From NCBI GenBank assembly GCA_951812925.1, contig OX638368.1:112491309-112555308 (forward strand): DNA of 64,000 nucleotides, written 5' to 3'. Each line of letters begins with the position of its first letter. The first letter of the stretch is position 1. Position numbers and translations under genes: made by a program. Of this stretch, positions 1-12,615 are shown one piece after another. Under the pieces are notes generated by a model that made no database searches, had not been told where the DNA came from, and worked only from the letters and a program-made list of their open reading frames with translations. This DNA is from Calliopum simillimum (Eukaryota > Arthropoda > Insecta > Diptera > Lauxaniidae).

Positions 1-639
1 CAACAGCATTAACAACAACAACAATAAATTGATTTATAAATGGCTGCTGTGTGCCGCACTATTAAAATTGAAAAATTGCAATTGCTGTTACAACTGACGC
101 AATTGATTGATTGATGATGCAAAAGCAATCAGTTGCTGGTGGGGTTTATGACGGCTGCGAAGAAGGTTAGCAGTTGGTTTCGCTGTTTAACTCTTTAAAG
201 GATTGAATGTGTGGTATTTTTAGCACAATCAAATTTTTTTTCACAGATTATTTAATTTTTGAAAGGCCAATAACCCAGCGTTTTTTAGTAGGCAAGATAG
301 ACGGCTGGGTGGTCTCTAAAATGATATCTGCAGAAGCTGTTGTTGTGTGAGAAGAAGATGAAAAGTGTTTGCAGGTCTTTAAAATCACGTTCAAGTCAAA
401 ATTGCCATATTACATCAACCCCTCTTTCTCTTGCAGAAGGCTCAAACAGAAACCTAAACTCAAATTCCCTTTTGTTGGCTCAAAAATTACTTGAACACAA
501 AATTGTTTTATGAAAGTTCCAAAGAAAGTGCTGCGGTGTCCGTCTAGAAAAGCTTTAAGGTGACCCAATCGATTGAGGCATTGGTTGTTGGGCTAATTCA
601 ATGATATTGAGACTTCTTAGGAGATTTCTACTCTACAGA
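1..639. other. non-coding tract, probable upstream intron
   Basis: AT-rich unique-looking sequence with CAA/TTG-rich pieces. No open frame of note, no RNA gene and no repeat boundary that I can define. Confidence 0.4.
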
Positions 640-1805
640 CTTTGCTTATAGACCTTTTCAACATTTTGTTTTTGACTTTTTCAAAATTTTATTCGACTCA
701 ATCAATATTTTTATGCCGCTTTCAAAATTTTTTGACTTTATCAACATTTTCTGACTTTACCAAGCAACATTCACAGACTTTTTCATAATTTTTTCGCCTT
801 CATTGATGTTTTCTGACTTCTGTAATATTTTTCGACTTTATCAACATTTTGTGACTTTTTTAACATTTTTCGACTTTAACAACATTTTGTGACTTCTCTA
901 ACATTTTTCGACTTTATCAACATTTTTGTTACTTCTATAACATTTTTCGACTTTATAAACATTTTGTGACTTCTTTGACATCTTTCGACTTTATCAACAT
1001 TTTGTGACTTCTTTAAAATTTTTCGACTTTATCAACATTTTGTGACTTCTTTAACATTTTTCGACTTTAACAACATTTTGTGACTTCTTTAACATTTTTC
1101 GACTTTATCAACATTTTTCGACTTTAACAACATTTTGTGACCTCTTTAAAATTTTTCGACTTTATCAACATTTTGTGACTTCTTTAACATTTTTCGACTT
1201 TAACAACATTTTGTGACTTCTTTAACATTTTTCGACTTTATCAACATTTTTCGACTTTATAAACATTTTGTGACTTCTTTAACATTTCTCGACTTTAACA
1301 ACATTTTGTGACCTCTTTAACATTTTTCGACTTTATAAACATTTTGTGACTTCTCTAACATTTTTCGACTTTATAAACATTTTGTGACGTCTTTAATATT
1401 TTTCGAATTTATAAACATTTTTCGACTTTAACAACATTTTGTGACTTCTTTAACTTTCTTCGACTTTATCAACATTTTGTGACTTCTTGAAAATTTTTCG
1501 ACTTTAACAGCATTTCGTGACTTCTTTAACATTTTTCGGCTTTATCAACATATTTGTGACTTTAACATTTATTGACTTCTTTAATGTTTTTCGAATTAGT
1601 AAACATTTTTCGACTTTAACAACATTTTTGAGACTTCTCTAACATTTTTCGACTTTATCAACATTTTGTGACTTTCGACTTTATCAACATTTTGTGACTT
1701 TTTTAACATTTTTTGACTTTGTCAACATTTTGTGAGTTCTTTAATATTTTCCGACTTTATCAATATTTTTCTGACTTCTTTAACATTTTTTGACTTTATC
1801 AACAT
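640..1805. repeat. 38-bp degenerate minisatellite
   Basis: About thirty degenerate tandem copies of a 38-bp unit built from two related 19-mers, roughly CGACTTTATCAACATTTTG followed by TGACTTCTTTAACATTTTT. Single half-units are lost or doubled in places (for example near 1110 and 1245), so the array changed by unequal exchange at half-unit level. The first 200 bp are the most diverged. The TTTTTCGACTTT core recurs in the short tracts near 24500 and 25060. Confidence 0.9.
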
Positions 1806-3325
1806 AATGTGTAAATCTCTTAAAGTGTTAAGATTGCGAATTCGTACCCTTACTCCGTTGTATTTCACATTTCGTTAGTGTGGCAACTTACAAAATCACA
1901 AGCAGCGCAACAAATTTTTTAATTTTTATTTTTTTTTTTTTTTTGACGTAAATTATTTTTGAAATGCTTAGAATTCGGGGTATTTCTGCGCTTTTTCTTG
2001 TATTTCACTTTGATTTATACAACATAAATTTTCAATTTGTTACAAAGCGCTCACACACACATAAAAATATCGATAAGCATAACAAATTGTCAACATTATA
2101 ACAGCGATAGCAACAATAACAACCACAACAAGCTGAAGACACAAAAAATAAAAATCACAAAAATTTTTTACGTTTTTTTTTGTTTAAATGCTAGACAACA
2201 TGACGACGTACGAGCATAAATACAAAGTCAAGCACACGCACACACACACCGACGAAAAACATGAATTGTAAAATATGCGCATGCGTGCGCATTTTAGCCA
2301 CACAAAGTCGTTGCAGTTTTTTTTGGATTTTTATTTTTCATTTTTATTGTCAAGCATTAAGGAGCGCTGCTATCGATAAATCATCGATAAAATGTCATAA
2401 ATTTCAAATGCGATTTTGTTGTTGTTGTAATTTTATGCACTGCTTCGCCACCCTCTTTAGCAGCATTGCAAGTTGTTGCTGCTGCTTCCTTCTTGTATGG
2501 GTGCTTTTTTGTATGGTTGCGCATTAAATTTATGCCGCACATGCGCATTTCATGTTGCAGCGTAGTTTTGTTGTTGTTGTTGTGGTTGGTCTTGGTTTGG
2601 CTTACAAAGTTTTTTTTTTTTTTTTGAATCGATGTTAATCAACAGTGCGCGTTGACAAGAAAATAATAGCAGCAGCAAAAGCAGTAAGAGTACGCACTTG
2701 CCGCAATAATGCGAAAGAAGCAATTTTTTTTTTTTTTTTGCTAGAGTGTGAAAAAATTAAAAAATTTCATTTCTGAAAAATTAAAAAAAAAAAAATGTTG
2801 CAATTTAATAAATTTTTGCTGATTTAGTTGGTTATATTTTTAAATTTTCATCTTATTGTATGATGGGTGCAATGTTTTCTGGTTCAAGCCCTTGTATTTT
2901 TTGTATGTATGACACGCTGATACTAATAGTGGGTTAAAAAAAAGTGTGAGCAAAAACAGTTTAAAAAGATATCTTGTTTTTGTCCGTATTAATTTTCTAT
3001 TTAATTTTTATTCTGAACAAAAGCTGTTTCGTTTTTATTCCGTGGCGGAAATGATATCTCACTGTTTTTTTATCCCACTTATACCATCAGCATGGCTTTT
3101 TATATGGGGTCTGATCTTCTCGATTTTCTTTAAAAACCTATAGGAGCACTAAAGAAACCTATGGTAAGAATATAGTTTCAATACGTATGTAACTGCTTCT
3201 AAGAAAGGGTTAGCTCCCAATGTTAACAATTTTCCACTTTGAAAAGTCATGGAGGTCGGTCATACATATTAACATTTTCCGGTCTTTCCTAAACGGGGAA
3301 ATATTGATTTAATTAACAATGAGGG
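1806..3325. other. non-coding tract
   Basis: AT-rich DNA with poly-T runs, CA repeats near 2050 and 2240, and TTG/CAG-rich stretches. The short open frames here have the composition of simple sequence and no recognisable domain. Confidence 0.4.
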
Positions 3326-3429
3326 TAGGGTTTGACGAACGAAAATCTAGGGTGACCCAAATAAACTAATACCATATTTGTTTTCAGTGACCTCAAAATT
3401 ACTTATTAAAAAAAAATCGTCAAACCCTA
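3326..3429. repeat. 104-bp inverted-repeat element
   Basis: The segment starts TAGGGTTTGACGA and ends with the exact reverse complement, TCGTCAAACCCTA. It has no coding capacity and looks like a very short terminal-inverted-repeat element or a solo hairpin. It lies just left of the Helitron-like copy at 3440. Family unknown. Confidence 0.5.
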
Positions 3430-3439
3430 CGAAGTTAAA

Positions 3440-3849
3440 TCTATACATTTACACGCAAGACAAAAATTTGTCCCACCTTTTTTACAATGTTAGAAATGGA
3501 GCACGACATTAAATTATACACCATTAGAAAGGTATTTGTGTTTAAATATGCACAAAGTTAAAATTATTTTAATATTTTGCTATTAAGCTAGTTAAAATTA
3601 AATGCAAATTTTTCAATATCAACAACGTCAAAATACGCGGATACAGCACAAAAAGAAAGACAAAAAGCTGACTGACACTGACTTCATATTTTTTGCTTTC
3701 TTTTCGTTTCACATTAGTCATTGTACCAGGGATGATAAATGAGCTTTTCTTGTCTGAACCAAATAGCAAGAATGGACTAAAACTGTCCAAAAGGTACCAA
3801 AATTAATTAATACATTTGTGGTCAAATTTTGACCATTGGGCGATTATAG
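3440..3849 (+). mobile_element. Helitron-like short element, copy 1
   Basis: Begins TCTATACATTTACACGCAAG, then a palindromic GACAAAAATTTGTC. It ends with a hairpin-forming GGTCAAATTTTGACC, a short spacer and a TAG lying against a T. The same boundaries (A then TC; CTAG then T) and the same 400-bp body are seen in eight other places here. TC start, 3' hairpin about 12 bp from a CTRR end, A|T insertion and no target duplication are the signature of Helitrons; non-autonomous fly copies are known as DINE-1/HINE. It has no replicase. Assignment to Helitrons is inference from the ends. Confidence 0.7.
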
Positions 3850-5076
3850 TATATATTAAAACAAAGTAATATACAACGTTAAGAAATCTTCAGACTATCT
3901 TCGACTACTATGGCTTACTCCAATCTAATATGAAATGATAAGGAGTCACTATGATAGCCAAGCAACAAAAGCAGTTTATTCCTTAATTGTTTTGTAATCT
4001 ACAGGAATGTGCTGCTGTTTGCGCACGGAAACATATGTTGTGCTGATATTTTGCGTATAATTTTATTGAAAATTAACGCGCGAAATAAACGCATATATTG
4101 TGACATAATCTATAAAAGATGATTGCAGTTAATACGAAAGTATAAAAAGTATAACAACATTTGTCCATCCATATGAATTTTTCTAAGTCCGCACACAGAA
4201 GTTCTAATGGAATGCAGCATACGGCAAAGGAAACGCATTTTACAGTAGCAAGGCATTACTGCCAATTCATTTCGCTGCTATTTACACACAACAATTAAAT
4301 TACGAAATAGCAATGTGACAGTGACTGTCAACAAAAACAAAAAAAAAAACAAAACACAGACAGAAATTTTCAACTGCAGATACAGACATAACACGGTATG
4401 CAGGAAGCAAAATCTAATCCAACTAAAATGGATCGGAAATCTGCATTGATAGGTTGTTTTTTTATAATTTGAAGATGAAAACGCACCAAACTTTAAAATC
4501 CTATCGTATCCTTTTTTTTTAAAAAAAAAGAGGTCGAAAAACGGTACACTTAGAGAAAAAAAAAATAGTCATTTCCGATGTAGTTATCGCTGTTGAAGTC
4601 GAATCCAGTTTCGAAATCAATCTATCACATATGGTTCTTGAGTTACTCTAACCTAAAAGTTCAAAAAAATGATTTTAATCAGAGCAGATTTTGCTTCCTG
4701 CATACCGTAGTAAACATTTTATATACAGACAAAAGCGCTGATTCTCTAATACATAGCACTATCTGAGCAAAGCAAATCGCAACACATTGACACAATGACA
4801 ATGCATTTTTATTGCAATAGCAATATTTTAAAAATTTATTATACAATAGAGCGCAAGCAAACAGCAGCAGACATAGCAGCATCAGCAGCGCAGTAGGCAC
4901 ACTAACATTTGGCATTTCTTCTTGCATGCAGCATTTGTGACCTTTTGAAGCGCCAAAAAAAGAAAAAAAAACAACACCAATACACTCGTAAATGCGGCGT
5001 ATGCAAATGCGGTTTTCTTTGCTTTAGTCAACTGGTTGCACACCGCCAGCGTACATAAACATGTATACGTACACTA
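3850..5076. other. non-coding tract
   Basis: AT-rich with CAG/CAA-rich stretches near 4320 and 4860. No supported gene and no clear repeat boundary. Confidence 0.4.
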
Positions 5077-6506
5077 GGGGTATGACTTTTTCCTAACACC
5101 AAAGTACGACATAAGTTTTTTTGATTACATAAAAAAACTGACACCCAAACAACCATTTCTAATTTTCAATAGCGAAAAAACGACTGGAAACAAAAAAATT
5201 GTTTTTAAAACTTAAATTGTTCAACGTGTTATATGGCCATCACCTAAATGACGAACGTGACCGTAGCACACATTAAAAGTGCAAAAAAAAGTGGAAGTAA
5301 AACATATTTATATTTTAATTTTTACTTTACACTAAAGCTCTTAAGTAGCACTGTCATAAGTGCCAACGTTAATAGCACGCAAAAAAAAAAAACAAAACGA
5401 ACGTGAAAAAAATAGAAGTAGTTTTCGTGTCTATTCAAAGAAAGTCAGAATTTAGCGGAACAAGTTAGAATTTTTTTACTGCGACTTATTTCAGAATCGT
5501 TGTCAATATTGTTACTTTATAATGTATTTTGTTTGATTCAAAAATCTTCTGTACTTTTCTTTGTTTTGATCATAATCTGAATCGATACGTGACAATATGA
5601 ACGTGACATTTTTTCCATTATGATTCAATCGGGTAATTATTTGCATAAATTTATTAAGTAAGGTTGATTTAAGCCAGACTCCGTTTTGGGAGCGAAAAAA
5701 TCTTGCACGCTGTTCTGGTGGCAATTGCGAAATTTGCTAATCTGACAACTGCAACACTTATTACTTTTTTTACGCATTATTCTTAGGTGTTATTGATTTC
5801 ATGTCTTTGGTGATCTCTATTAAAATTTTACGCAGACAATTTTTGCGAAACACTTTAACCTATTATAACCAAGTTTTTTTGAAAGGCCATAATAGGATGT
5901 AATGGGTTAAGAAAATGTACCTCATAGAAGAAAATGTTCCTCGTATGTTTGAATTATGACAACAAGATTTATCCGAATTTAACAATAAAATTAAATTTCA
6001 AAAATACGTTACTTTTGAGTTAAAAGTAACGAACGTGACCATTTCTAAATGGATTTAAATTTTTTTTTTTTAATTGTGTGTATTAAACTATATTTGCTCT
6101 TAATTTTTGACACATTTGCTGTTTGATTTGCATTTGATTTGTGAATCAATGATGAAAAATTATCTTTTTCAGTAACGAACCGGACAGTAGAAAAAATCTG
6201 AATTTTTTACATAATATGGGCAATATCTCCAAAATTACAGAACATACGAAGGAATAAATTCCAGACTCGGATTAAGCGGCTCAAAATCCATAGAAAACGT
6301 TGAACAGTTCTAATTTAAAAAAAAAAAAATTATTTTTTTTTTAATTCTAGGCTTTTTCTTGCTATTTAATTTTAGAAATGATAGTTTAGAGTTTTTTTTT
6401 TTTTTGAGTCAAAAAAAATTTGACATTTCAGTTATATGTATCATTCCTCAACATATTTGGCCAAGTAAAATTTTATTTTTGAAAAAACTGTTAAAATTCA
6501 TACCCC
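5077..6506. mobile_element. TA-flanked inverted-repeat element (GGGGTATGA ends)
   Basis: The ends are GGGGTATGA and its reverse complement TCATACCCC, each beside a TA dinucleotide (5075-5076 and 6507-6508), as expected for a Tc1/mariner-type target duplication. The 1.43-kb body repeats AACGAACGTGAC-like strings (about 5251, 5397, 5589, 6028, 6173) at irregular spacing. A diverged inverted copy of the central part lies at 43318-44203. No intact transposase is readable. A 70-codon minus-strand frame at 5512-5724 is partly conserved in the other copy, which hints at a decayed coding region. Confidence 0.6.
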
Positions 6507-7170
6507 TAATGTACACATAAATATTGTATGCACAAATGTGCGTGTGTTTTTTGTATTTTGTTTTTCTTATTTTTTATGTTTATTTGAAAAATTTTCCTAT
6601 GTTTTTCTACGAACACGTTTGCATAAATAAACATCATATGTGTAAGCGCATTTACGTTTTATGTTGCGTTCTATGCTGCGCTGCAACTGCGCTGTGCTTT
6701 GTGTACATGCCATGATGCTAGGCGCTTTTTTTTACCTTCGTGTGCTTTCTTGACTGGTTTTATTGACTGCCATAAACTTACGTTATAATGATTTGACATT
6801 TTTTTGTTGCTTTTTTCTTTAGTTACTATTGCTTTTGCTGTTGGCTTAAAAGTTTCATATTTTATGCATTTGGTGTAATGTACGAAGCACGTTTTTGAAG
6901 GTCTTTTGGTAAAATAGAAAAAACAAAAAAACATTCAGTATGGTATAGTCATGTAAACCTATTCATGTCGGGTTTTATTTTCTATTCGCGCAGTCAAGAA
7001 TACAATAATAGCCCAAGATCGTTTTTATAGTTTAAAAGCGAGTTCTAATATGAAAACTTTCATTTTGCATTTACATTTTTGATTAAGAAACGAAAAACTT
7101 AAGTCGCAAACTCGATCAGGTAAAGTAAAATTTTTTGGAGAATACACTTTATTTATATTTATGGCGATAT

Positions 7171-7255
7171 TTTTTGAAAATGCTTAGCTCCAGCTCTCAG
7201 CATTTTTTGGAACTTTTTAAAAATGCTGAGAGCTGGAGCTAAGCATTTTCAAAAA
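7171..7255. repeat. perfect hairpin, 37-bp arms, 11-nt loop
   Basis: Bases 7171-7207 and 7219-7255 are exact reverse complements around an 11-base loop. The core contains GCTTAGCTCCAGCTCTCAGC. There is no direct repeat or element end around it. Perfect arms suggest recent origin (small foldback insertion or template-switch event); a small-RNA precursor is possible in principle, but nothing else supports it. Confidence 0.85.
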
Positions 7256-7262
7256 GTTCCAG

Positions 7263-7545
7263 TCAAAAAGCCGATTAAAACAATACATCATCGATGGCAT
7301 TAAGTATTTCATATTTTTTAAATGAAACAACGCCCAAATTTTCAACAAAACAAAGTCCAATTTTGGGCGATATTTCTAAAACGATTATTGCCCAAATGTA
7401 TGTATATGAAAATAATTTGGGTGATATTTCGTTTTTGTTGTTGCGCGTTATTTCATATTGTTTGGGTGATATGTATGTCATTTTAATAATTGGGCGTTGT
7501 TTCGTTTTTTTTATTTTGTTTGGGCGTAATTTCGCTCTGTTTTTG
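7263..7545. repeat. degenerate TTGGGCGATATTTCG-type repeats
   Basis: Several imperfect copies of a string like TTTGGGCGATATTTC occur in both orientations (near 7360, 7390, 7425, 7465, 7490, 7525). The open frames on both strands here share this low complexity and are not supported as genes. Confidence 0.5.
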
Positions 7546-8350
7546 GCATTTTTCATGCCGCCCTTTTTGGATAAATCTTGTGTTCGAAGGTCATAATGAA
7601 ATTATAAACGGAACATCTTTCAAGAATATTTCAACCCATCATATACTGTTTTTATGGGACATTTTGACACTTTTTTTTTCCAAAAACTGTGTTTTAAAGC
7701 GTTAAATGTTCTTAAAAAAAAATATTCTATTTGAAATTTCACTAAGGGTCACCCAAGACAAGAAATATCTAGACCTTGAGAATACTGCGCATAAAATACA
7801 ATAAGTAATGAAACATAGTGCCATGTTTGCACGTCCATTAAAGAGCACCAATACATTTTTGGTCCTGGTTTCAATGATTTTCGGATGTTTCGTGAAATTT
7901 TCAATTAAAAACTTCTCGGTGAGTTTCGAGGCGCCTAAAACTCGTTTGAAATTTTGAATTTTTTCCTATGCACATATATTGCGAGAATGGCTTTATAAAA
8001 TTTACAAATTCTGAATGATTCTTTGTATTGCTTGGATCTTGGCATCGTTGTTGCGTAGTATCAACTTGATGTATAATTTATTGAGACTAGAATCCCCGAA
8101 TGGTCAAAATTCGACCATAATTAATTTTTGTACTTTTTGGACGCTTAGTACTTTTTATGCTATTTGGTACAAAATAGAAAAGCTCATTTATCATCCCTGG
8201 TACTATAATGATGAAGTAACGTCAACAAAAAACACGAACAGTGCTATGCTTTTTGTTTTTCTCTTTGTGCTTTATCCTCTCTTTTCAGCTCTGTATGACT
8301 GCATATATTGAAAAATTTGTATTTAATTTTGTCAGGCTTAAGGGTAACAT

Positions 8351-9105
8351 CCCAGTCAGAGAATGTTCAATGCCTGCTTATAATCATGCCTTCTTTCTTG
8401 CCTTTTTTAAGGTCTTTTAAAAATTCTCGGATGCCTTCTAAGAACAGGCCTATTAGAACGCCTGACTCTTTCTTTACTATAGATTCACTAAACATACTAT
8501 TGTCCTTTCATATTAGAATCGATCGTAGAAGGCCTTCATTGCTCCCTTCTTTGTGGAAGCAAGCTTGTCATGTCTTGCTGCCCAAATACATTTTTTGTAA
8601 AAAAATAAAGAAAGAAGGGAAGACAGCATGCCTGCTTCTGTCCTTTCATATTAGAAGCTATGATAGAAGGCTACATTGCTTAATTTTTTTGTAGATTTTT
8701 TTCAGATATTATAACTCTCAATATATTTAACAAAAGTACTATTTAAGTATATCTTGCTTGGTACATAATTTTGGATTTCTATGATAGAGTAGCTTTCAAT
8801 GAAATCCAATATAGGACATGTCGATATTACCGAATATCGAAATATGCCTGCGTTGCTGCCTTCTTCGAAGAAGCAAGCGTGTCATGTGTAAAATAGAAAG
8901 AAGGGAAGTCAGCTTGCCTGTTTCCGCCCTTTTATATTAAAAGCGATCGTAGAAGGCCTGCTTTCTTGCCTTCTTTTAGAAGCACGAGTGCCAGGCCTTG
9001 GCGCCTGTAAAAAAGATAGGAAGAAAGAAGGGAAGACTGCAGGCCTACTGGCACTCAAAGAAGGCCTAGTACCATGCCTATTCAACTACTCTTTCTCCTA
9101 CTGGG
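8351..9105. mobile_element. inverted-repeat element nested in Helitron-like copy 2
   Basis: This 755-bp insertion starts CCCAGTCAGAGAA and ends TTTCTCCTACTGGG, giving imperfect terminal inverted repeats of about 15 bp. An AT lies on each side (8349-8350 and 9106-9107), and the empty site in other copies has one AT. The inside holds about four diverged modules with the shared strings CCTTTCATATTAGAA, TCGTAGAAGGCCT and AAGAAGGGAAGAC. No transposase is seen. Superfamily not determined. Confidence 0.75.
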
Positions 9106-9167
9106 ATATTAAAATAATTTTAACGCTGTGCACATCTACACTCAAAAACCTTTCTAATGATATATAA

Positions 9168-9777
9168 CACAGTGCGACACATGAAAAGTGAACTAAAATC
9201 CGTTATAAGGCGTCGAAAGTACTCGCCGAAACAAGTAATTCTGCCAGAGCGTTTTGCAAAGTTGACTCATATAAGGATTTTATGGTAATTTTTGCGATTT
9301 TAAGGCACTAGATGAATTTTTTTCGGTTAAGTTTGTTCGGCATTTTTTTTTCTATACAACAGCTATGAAAAAATCAAAAAATCGAAAAATCGCTCAAAAT
9401 CCAATTTGAGGCAAAAAGTTGTAATTTTCAGCATTATAATTATAATTATCCAGCTGAAAATTGCAACTTTCAGCGATTTTGAGGATTTTGAGCGATTTTT
9501 CGATTTTTTCATATGGCTATATCTCGGTAACGAGCCGAGATATTGTTTTGATGACTTCAGCAATGTTGTAGCTATTGTATAGAAGAAAAAAATGCCAAAC
9601 AAACTTAACCGAAAAAAATTCATCTAGTGCCTTAAAATCGCAAAAATGACCATAAAATCCTTAAATGAGTCAACTTTGCAAAACGCTCTGGCAGAATTAC
9701 TTGTTTCGGCGAGTACTTTCGACGCCTTATAACGGATTTTAGTTCACCGTCAATGACTTGAAAAATGTTGCACTGTG
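9168..9777. mobile_element. 610-bp foldback element with CACAGTGC ends
   Basis: Nearly the whole segment is one inverted repeat. The left arm from 9186 (GAACTAAAATCCG) matches the right arm ending at 9745 (CGGATTTTAGTTC), with arms of roughly 250 bp meeting near 9450. The termini are CACAGTGC and GCACTGTG, flanked by TAA on both sides (9165-9167 and 9778-9780). The target, inferred from other Helitron-like copies, carries a single TAA-like site. The minus-strand open frames inside are a by-product of the palindrome. Confidence 0.85.
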
Positions 9778-9854
9778 TAATCCAAAGTCGTACTCTAATT
9801 CTAATATTGTAAAAAAAGGAGGACAAATTTTTGTCTTGCGTATTAATATATAGA

Positions 9855-11769
9855 TAAGTCACCTGGTACAAAACTTGAATGAAAACAAAGGAGAACTTCA
9901 TACAAAATATATTAGAAATCACACCTTCTTATAGAAAAAAAAAAATAATAATAAAAATGATTGCATAAAAGACGGCGGTATGTTCACAAAGACACGGCTA
10001 GTGGTGCTAAAGCCATGACTTTTGGAATAAATGAAAATTTGGCTAAATTATTGACATTAAAATACTGTTTTTAAATTTATTGCATTGTAGTTCAAATAAA
10101 AAAAAAAAAAAACAATGACCAAATGCTATCACATCAATTCAAATATGTTCAGAACTTTTTACAAAATTAATAAGCTCTTGAGAAAATGCTTAAGAATTTT
10201 CACTTTTTTAACTAAATAAAAATAAAAAAAAAATCCTCACAATTTTCAAATTTTATCACAAATCTAATTAAATTTTAAATTTTTTAAACAAAGTTTGAAA
10301 ATGTCACATGTTACCGTTTTACTGCCTACTCAAAACTTCGGCAGCTTTGTTGCATTTGTTACTGTTGCTGCTGTCTGCTGCTGCATGCCAGCAGTCAGTC
10401 TTCTTGTTTAATTTGACTGACAGCAGCTGCTCAAATTACAATCGCGACGACGAAAACAATAAGCAGAAGGAAGTTTGCCAGCCAGCAGTATCAAATGCGA
10501 AAAATCATTGCCAAGTACAAAAGCAATTGGTAACACAAAAAGCAACAATTGCAACAACAACGAAAAATTGTCAATCAGCGTACATCAAAAGTTGTTGCAT
10601 TGGCAACTAATGTCACTGATGATTGTGCGCGTGTGTGTGATAGATAGCCTTGTGCCGGCAACAGCAACAGACGCAGCAGTAATGCAATGTCCTGGTTGCA
10701 CCACTCAAAAAAAAAAAAACTAAAACAGATCCATTGATGCATATCAAAGTCAATTTGCATGCAGTTTGTTGCTTTCGATTGCGCTCTTTCTCTCTTTTAA
10801 CAGAAAAAAGGCAACATTTCATGATTTGAAGCCTTAAGATTACAAAAATAGTTCATTAATAGTGTCACCCATATATGACTGACACTGCGTTATATCGTTG
10901 CCTACACTTTTCTTTAACTTTAAGTCCTCTTAATGCAACGAAATCATTAATGATATATTTTTATTTCTATCTATTTTTAGCACTGATACGTTTAAATAAG
11001 AAGGTAAGTGTCTGCATATCAGCAACAATCGCCTGTCTGCCTGCCTACTCAGATAACTTTTGTGCACAAAATATAAAATGTTTAATTTATAATACAATAA
11101 ACTATTTTGAGTTATGCGCATGCGTTTATTTTTCGAGTTTTTCTGTCGATAGTAATATTAATTTATGTATCCCCAATCTATTAGCATCAGCAGCAACATA
11201 TTTTATCTCTGCTAAAAATAGTCAACATTTCAGTTGCGCTAAATAAGTGGACTTCCTTTCAGTCACTTATGCAAATGTTGCTGCAAATCTTTGCTTTATT
11301 TAAAGATACTCTGGTTGCAACAACTAGTTGCTGTTTTGTTTCATACGTGATATTTTACATTGGCAAAGCAGCAATCACTTGCTCGCTGTCGGTGATATTC
11401 TTTTTTTTTTTTTGTATTTTCTCGAATGATTACTATAATTTATATGCTAATGCGTAAGATGAATGAAGCTATTTTATAACTTCATTAATGAAATTTTTTA
11501 CTTTAAGTCAAACGTCTCATTTATCATGCGTCTCTGATTAAAATTATGATAGTTTATTATTTTTTATGATATCAATTTTGAATAATGTCATTAAAGAGCA
11601 TAGAGTGTCATCTTAATGAGTTATATCGTATAGGTTGATTTTTGTATCGGTAGTTGTTATAGTTTAGGATCTTATTAAACCAGGCAACAGCTGGCTTAAA
11701 TGTAATGCATAAATATTTTTTTCTGGCAATATTTAGAAGTGATAGTCACAGATAAGAATAGATAAGTAA
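9855..11769. other. non-coding tract
   Basis: AT-rich DNA with CTG/CAG-rich patches (10340-10700 and 11240-11300). Short open frames with Leu/Cys/Gln-rich translations follow these triplet runs. I find no splice-site-bounded exon or RNA gene that I can defend. Confidence 0.4.
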
Positions 11770-12170
11770 CTAGAGTGAACGCTAAAAGACTTGTACTTTT
11801 TGGTACTCTTTGGACACGTAATACTTTTTTTTCTATTTGGTACAAAATAGAAAAGCTCATTTATTATCCCTGTTACAATGACAAATGTGAAACGCAAACA
11901 AAATAAAAAACACGAACTGTGATATGCTTTTTGCTTTTCTCTTTGTGCTTTATCTTTTTTTCGGCTATGTGACCGCGTATTTTGTTGTTGTTAATTTTGA
12001 AAAATTTGTATTTAATTTTGGCAGGCTTAAGGGCAACATATTAAAATAATTTTTACTTTGTGCACATCTACACACAGATCTTTGTAATAGTGTAGAATTC
12101 AAGTCGTACTCCATTGCTAACATAATAAAACAAGGAGGACAAATTTTTGTCTTGCGTATTATTATATAGA
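11770..12170 (-). mobile_element. Helitron-like short element, copy 3
   Basis: Reverse-orientation copy running from CTAGAGTGAACG to the reverse of the TCTATATAATAATACGC start. It contains the family strings TTTGGTACAAAATAGAAAAG and GGACAAATTTTTGTCTTGCG. The CTAG-proximal hairpin is eroded. It serves as an empty-site reference for the insertions in copy 2. Confidence 0.75.
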
Positions 12171-12615
12171 TATGCAGTCTTATGTACTTTTTAAAGCTGA
12201 ATGCGACTGCGTCCTCAGAATTGTCAATGCACCTGAAGGATTTCGAGATATCCTTGCTTGAAATTAGAGAAAGCGCTGTTTTCAGGATTATGGTTTAGAT
12301 ACAGGAAAAAATAAACATATTTGTTTTTAATGGCATTAAATGGACACACTTTTTCTTATCAAAATATACCTTCGAAATTTTACAATAACGTTCTGGGTTA
12401 TAATGCTTTGAGGAGTAGGTACTCAGCTCACATGCAGAGGACGAAATATTTTGGGAGCGTGGCATCGCCAATTTTTTACTTCAGAGCCTTCTGCTTACTA
12501 GCGCTAACAGATTTCATACCCTGCAGCAGTTTTCAACTCGATTTTTTTATTCCTAGTAATATAATTCCGTCCTTTGTAAGAGGGTTTAAAATACTTTCTC
12601 GTAAATCGACAAGTT

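Larger units (their letters stand above)
8087..9854 (-). mobile_element. Helitron-like short element, copy 2, split by two insertions
   Basis: Reverse-orientation copy: it opens with the reverse of the CTAG end at 8087 and closes with the reverse of the TC end at 9854. Its sequence is contiguous only when 8351-9105 and 9168-9777 are removed, because uninterrupted copies (for example 11770-12170 and 18369-18795) read straight across both junctions. The Helitron-like copy is therefore older than both insertions. Confidence 0.8.

Noticed and set aside
640..1805. Regularly spaced repeats that could suggest a CRISPR-like array
   Set aside because: The units are contiguous and degenerate, with no unique spacers, in a eukaryotic sequence; it is a minisatellite.
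9363..9922. Two minus-strand frames of 86 and 96 codons
   Set aside because: They lie within the foldback element and run across its junction into the Helitron-like copy, so they cannot be one ancestral gene.
10308..10610. 100-codon frame with a hydrophobic start resembling a signal peptide
   Set aside because: The hydrophobic part comes from CTG/TTG triplet runs and the rest is Gln/Thr-rich from CAA/ACA runs. No splice or domain evidence.
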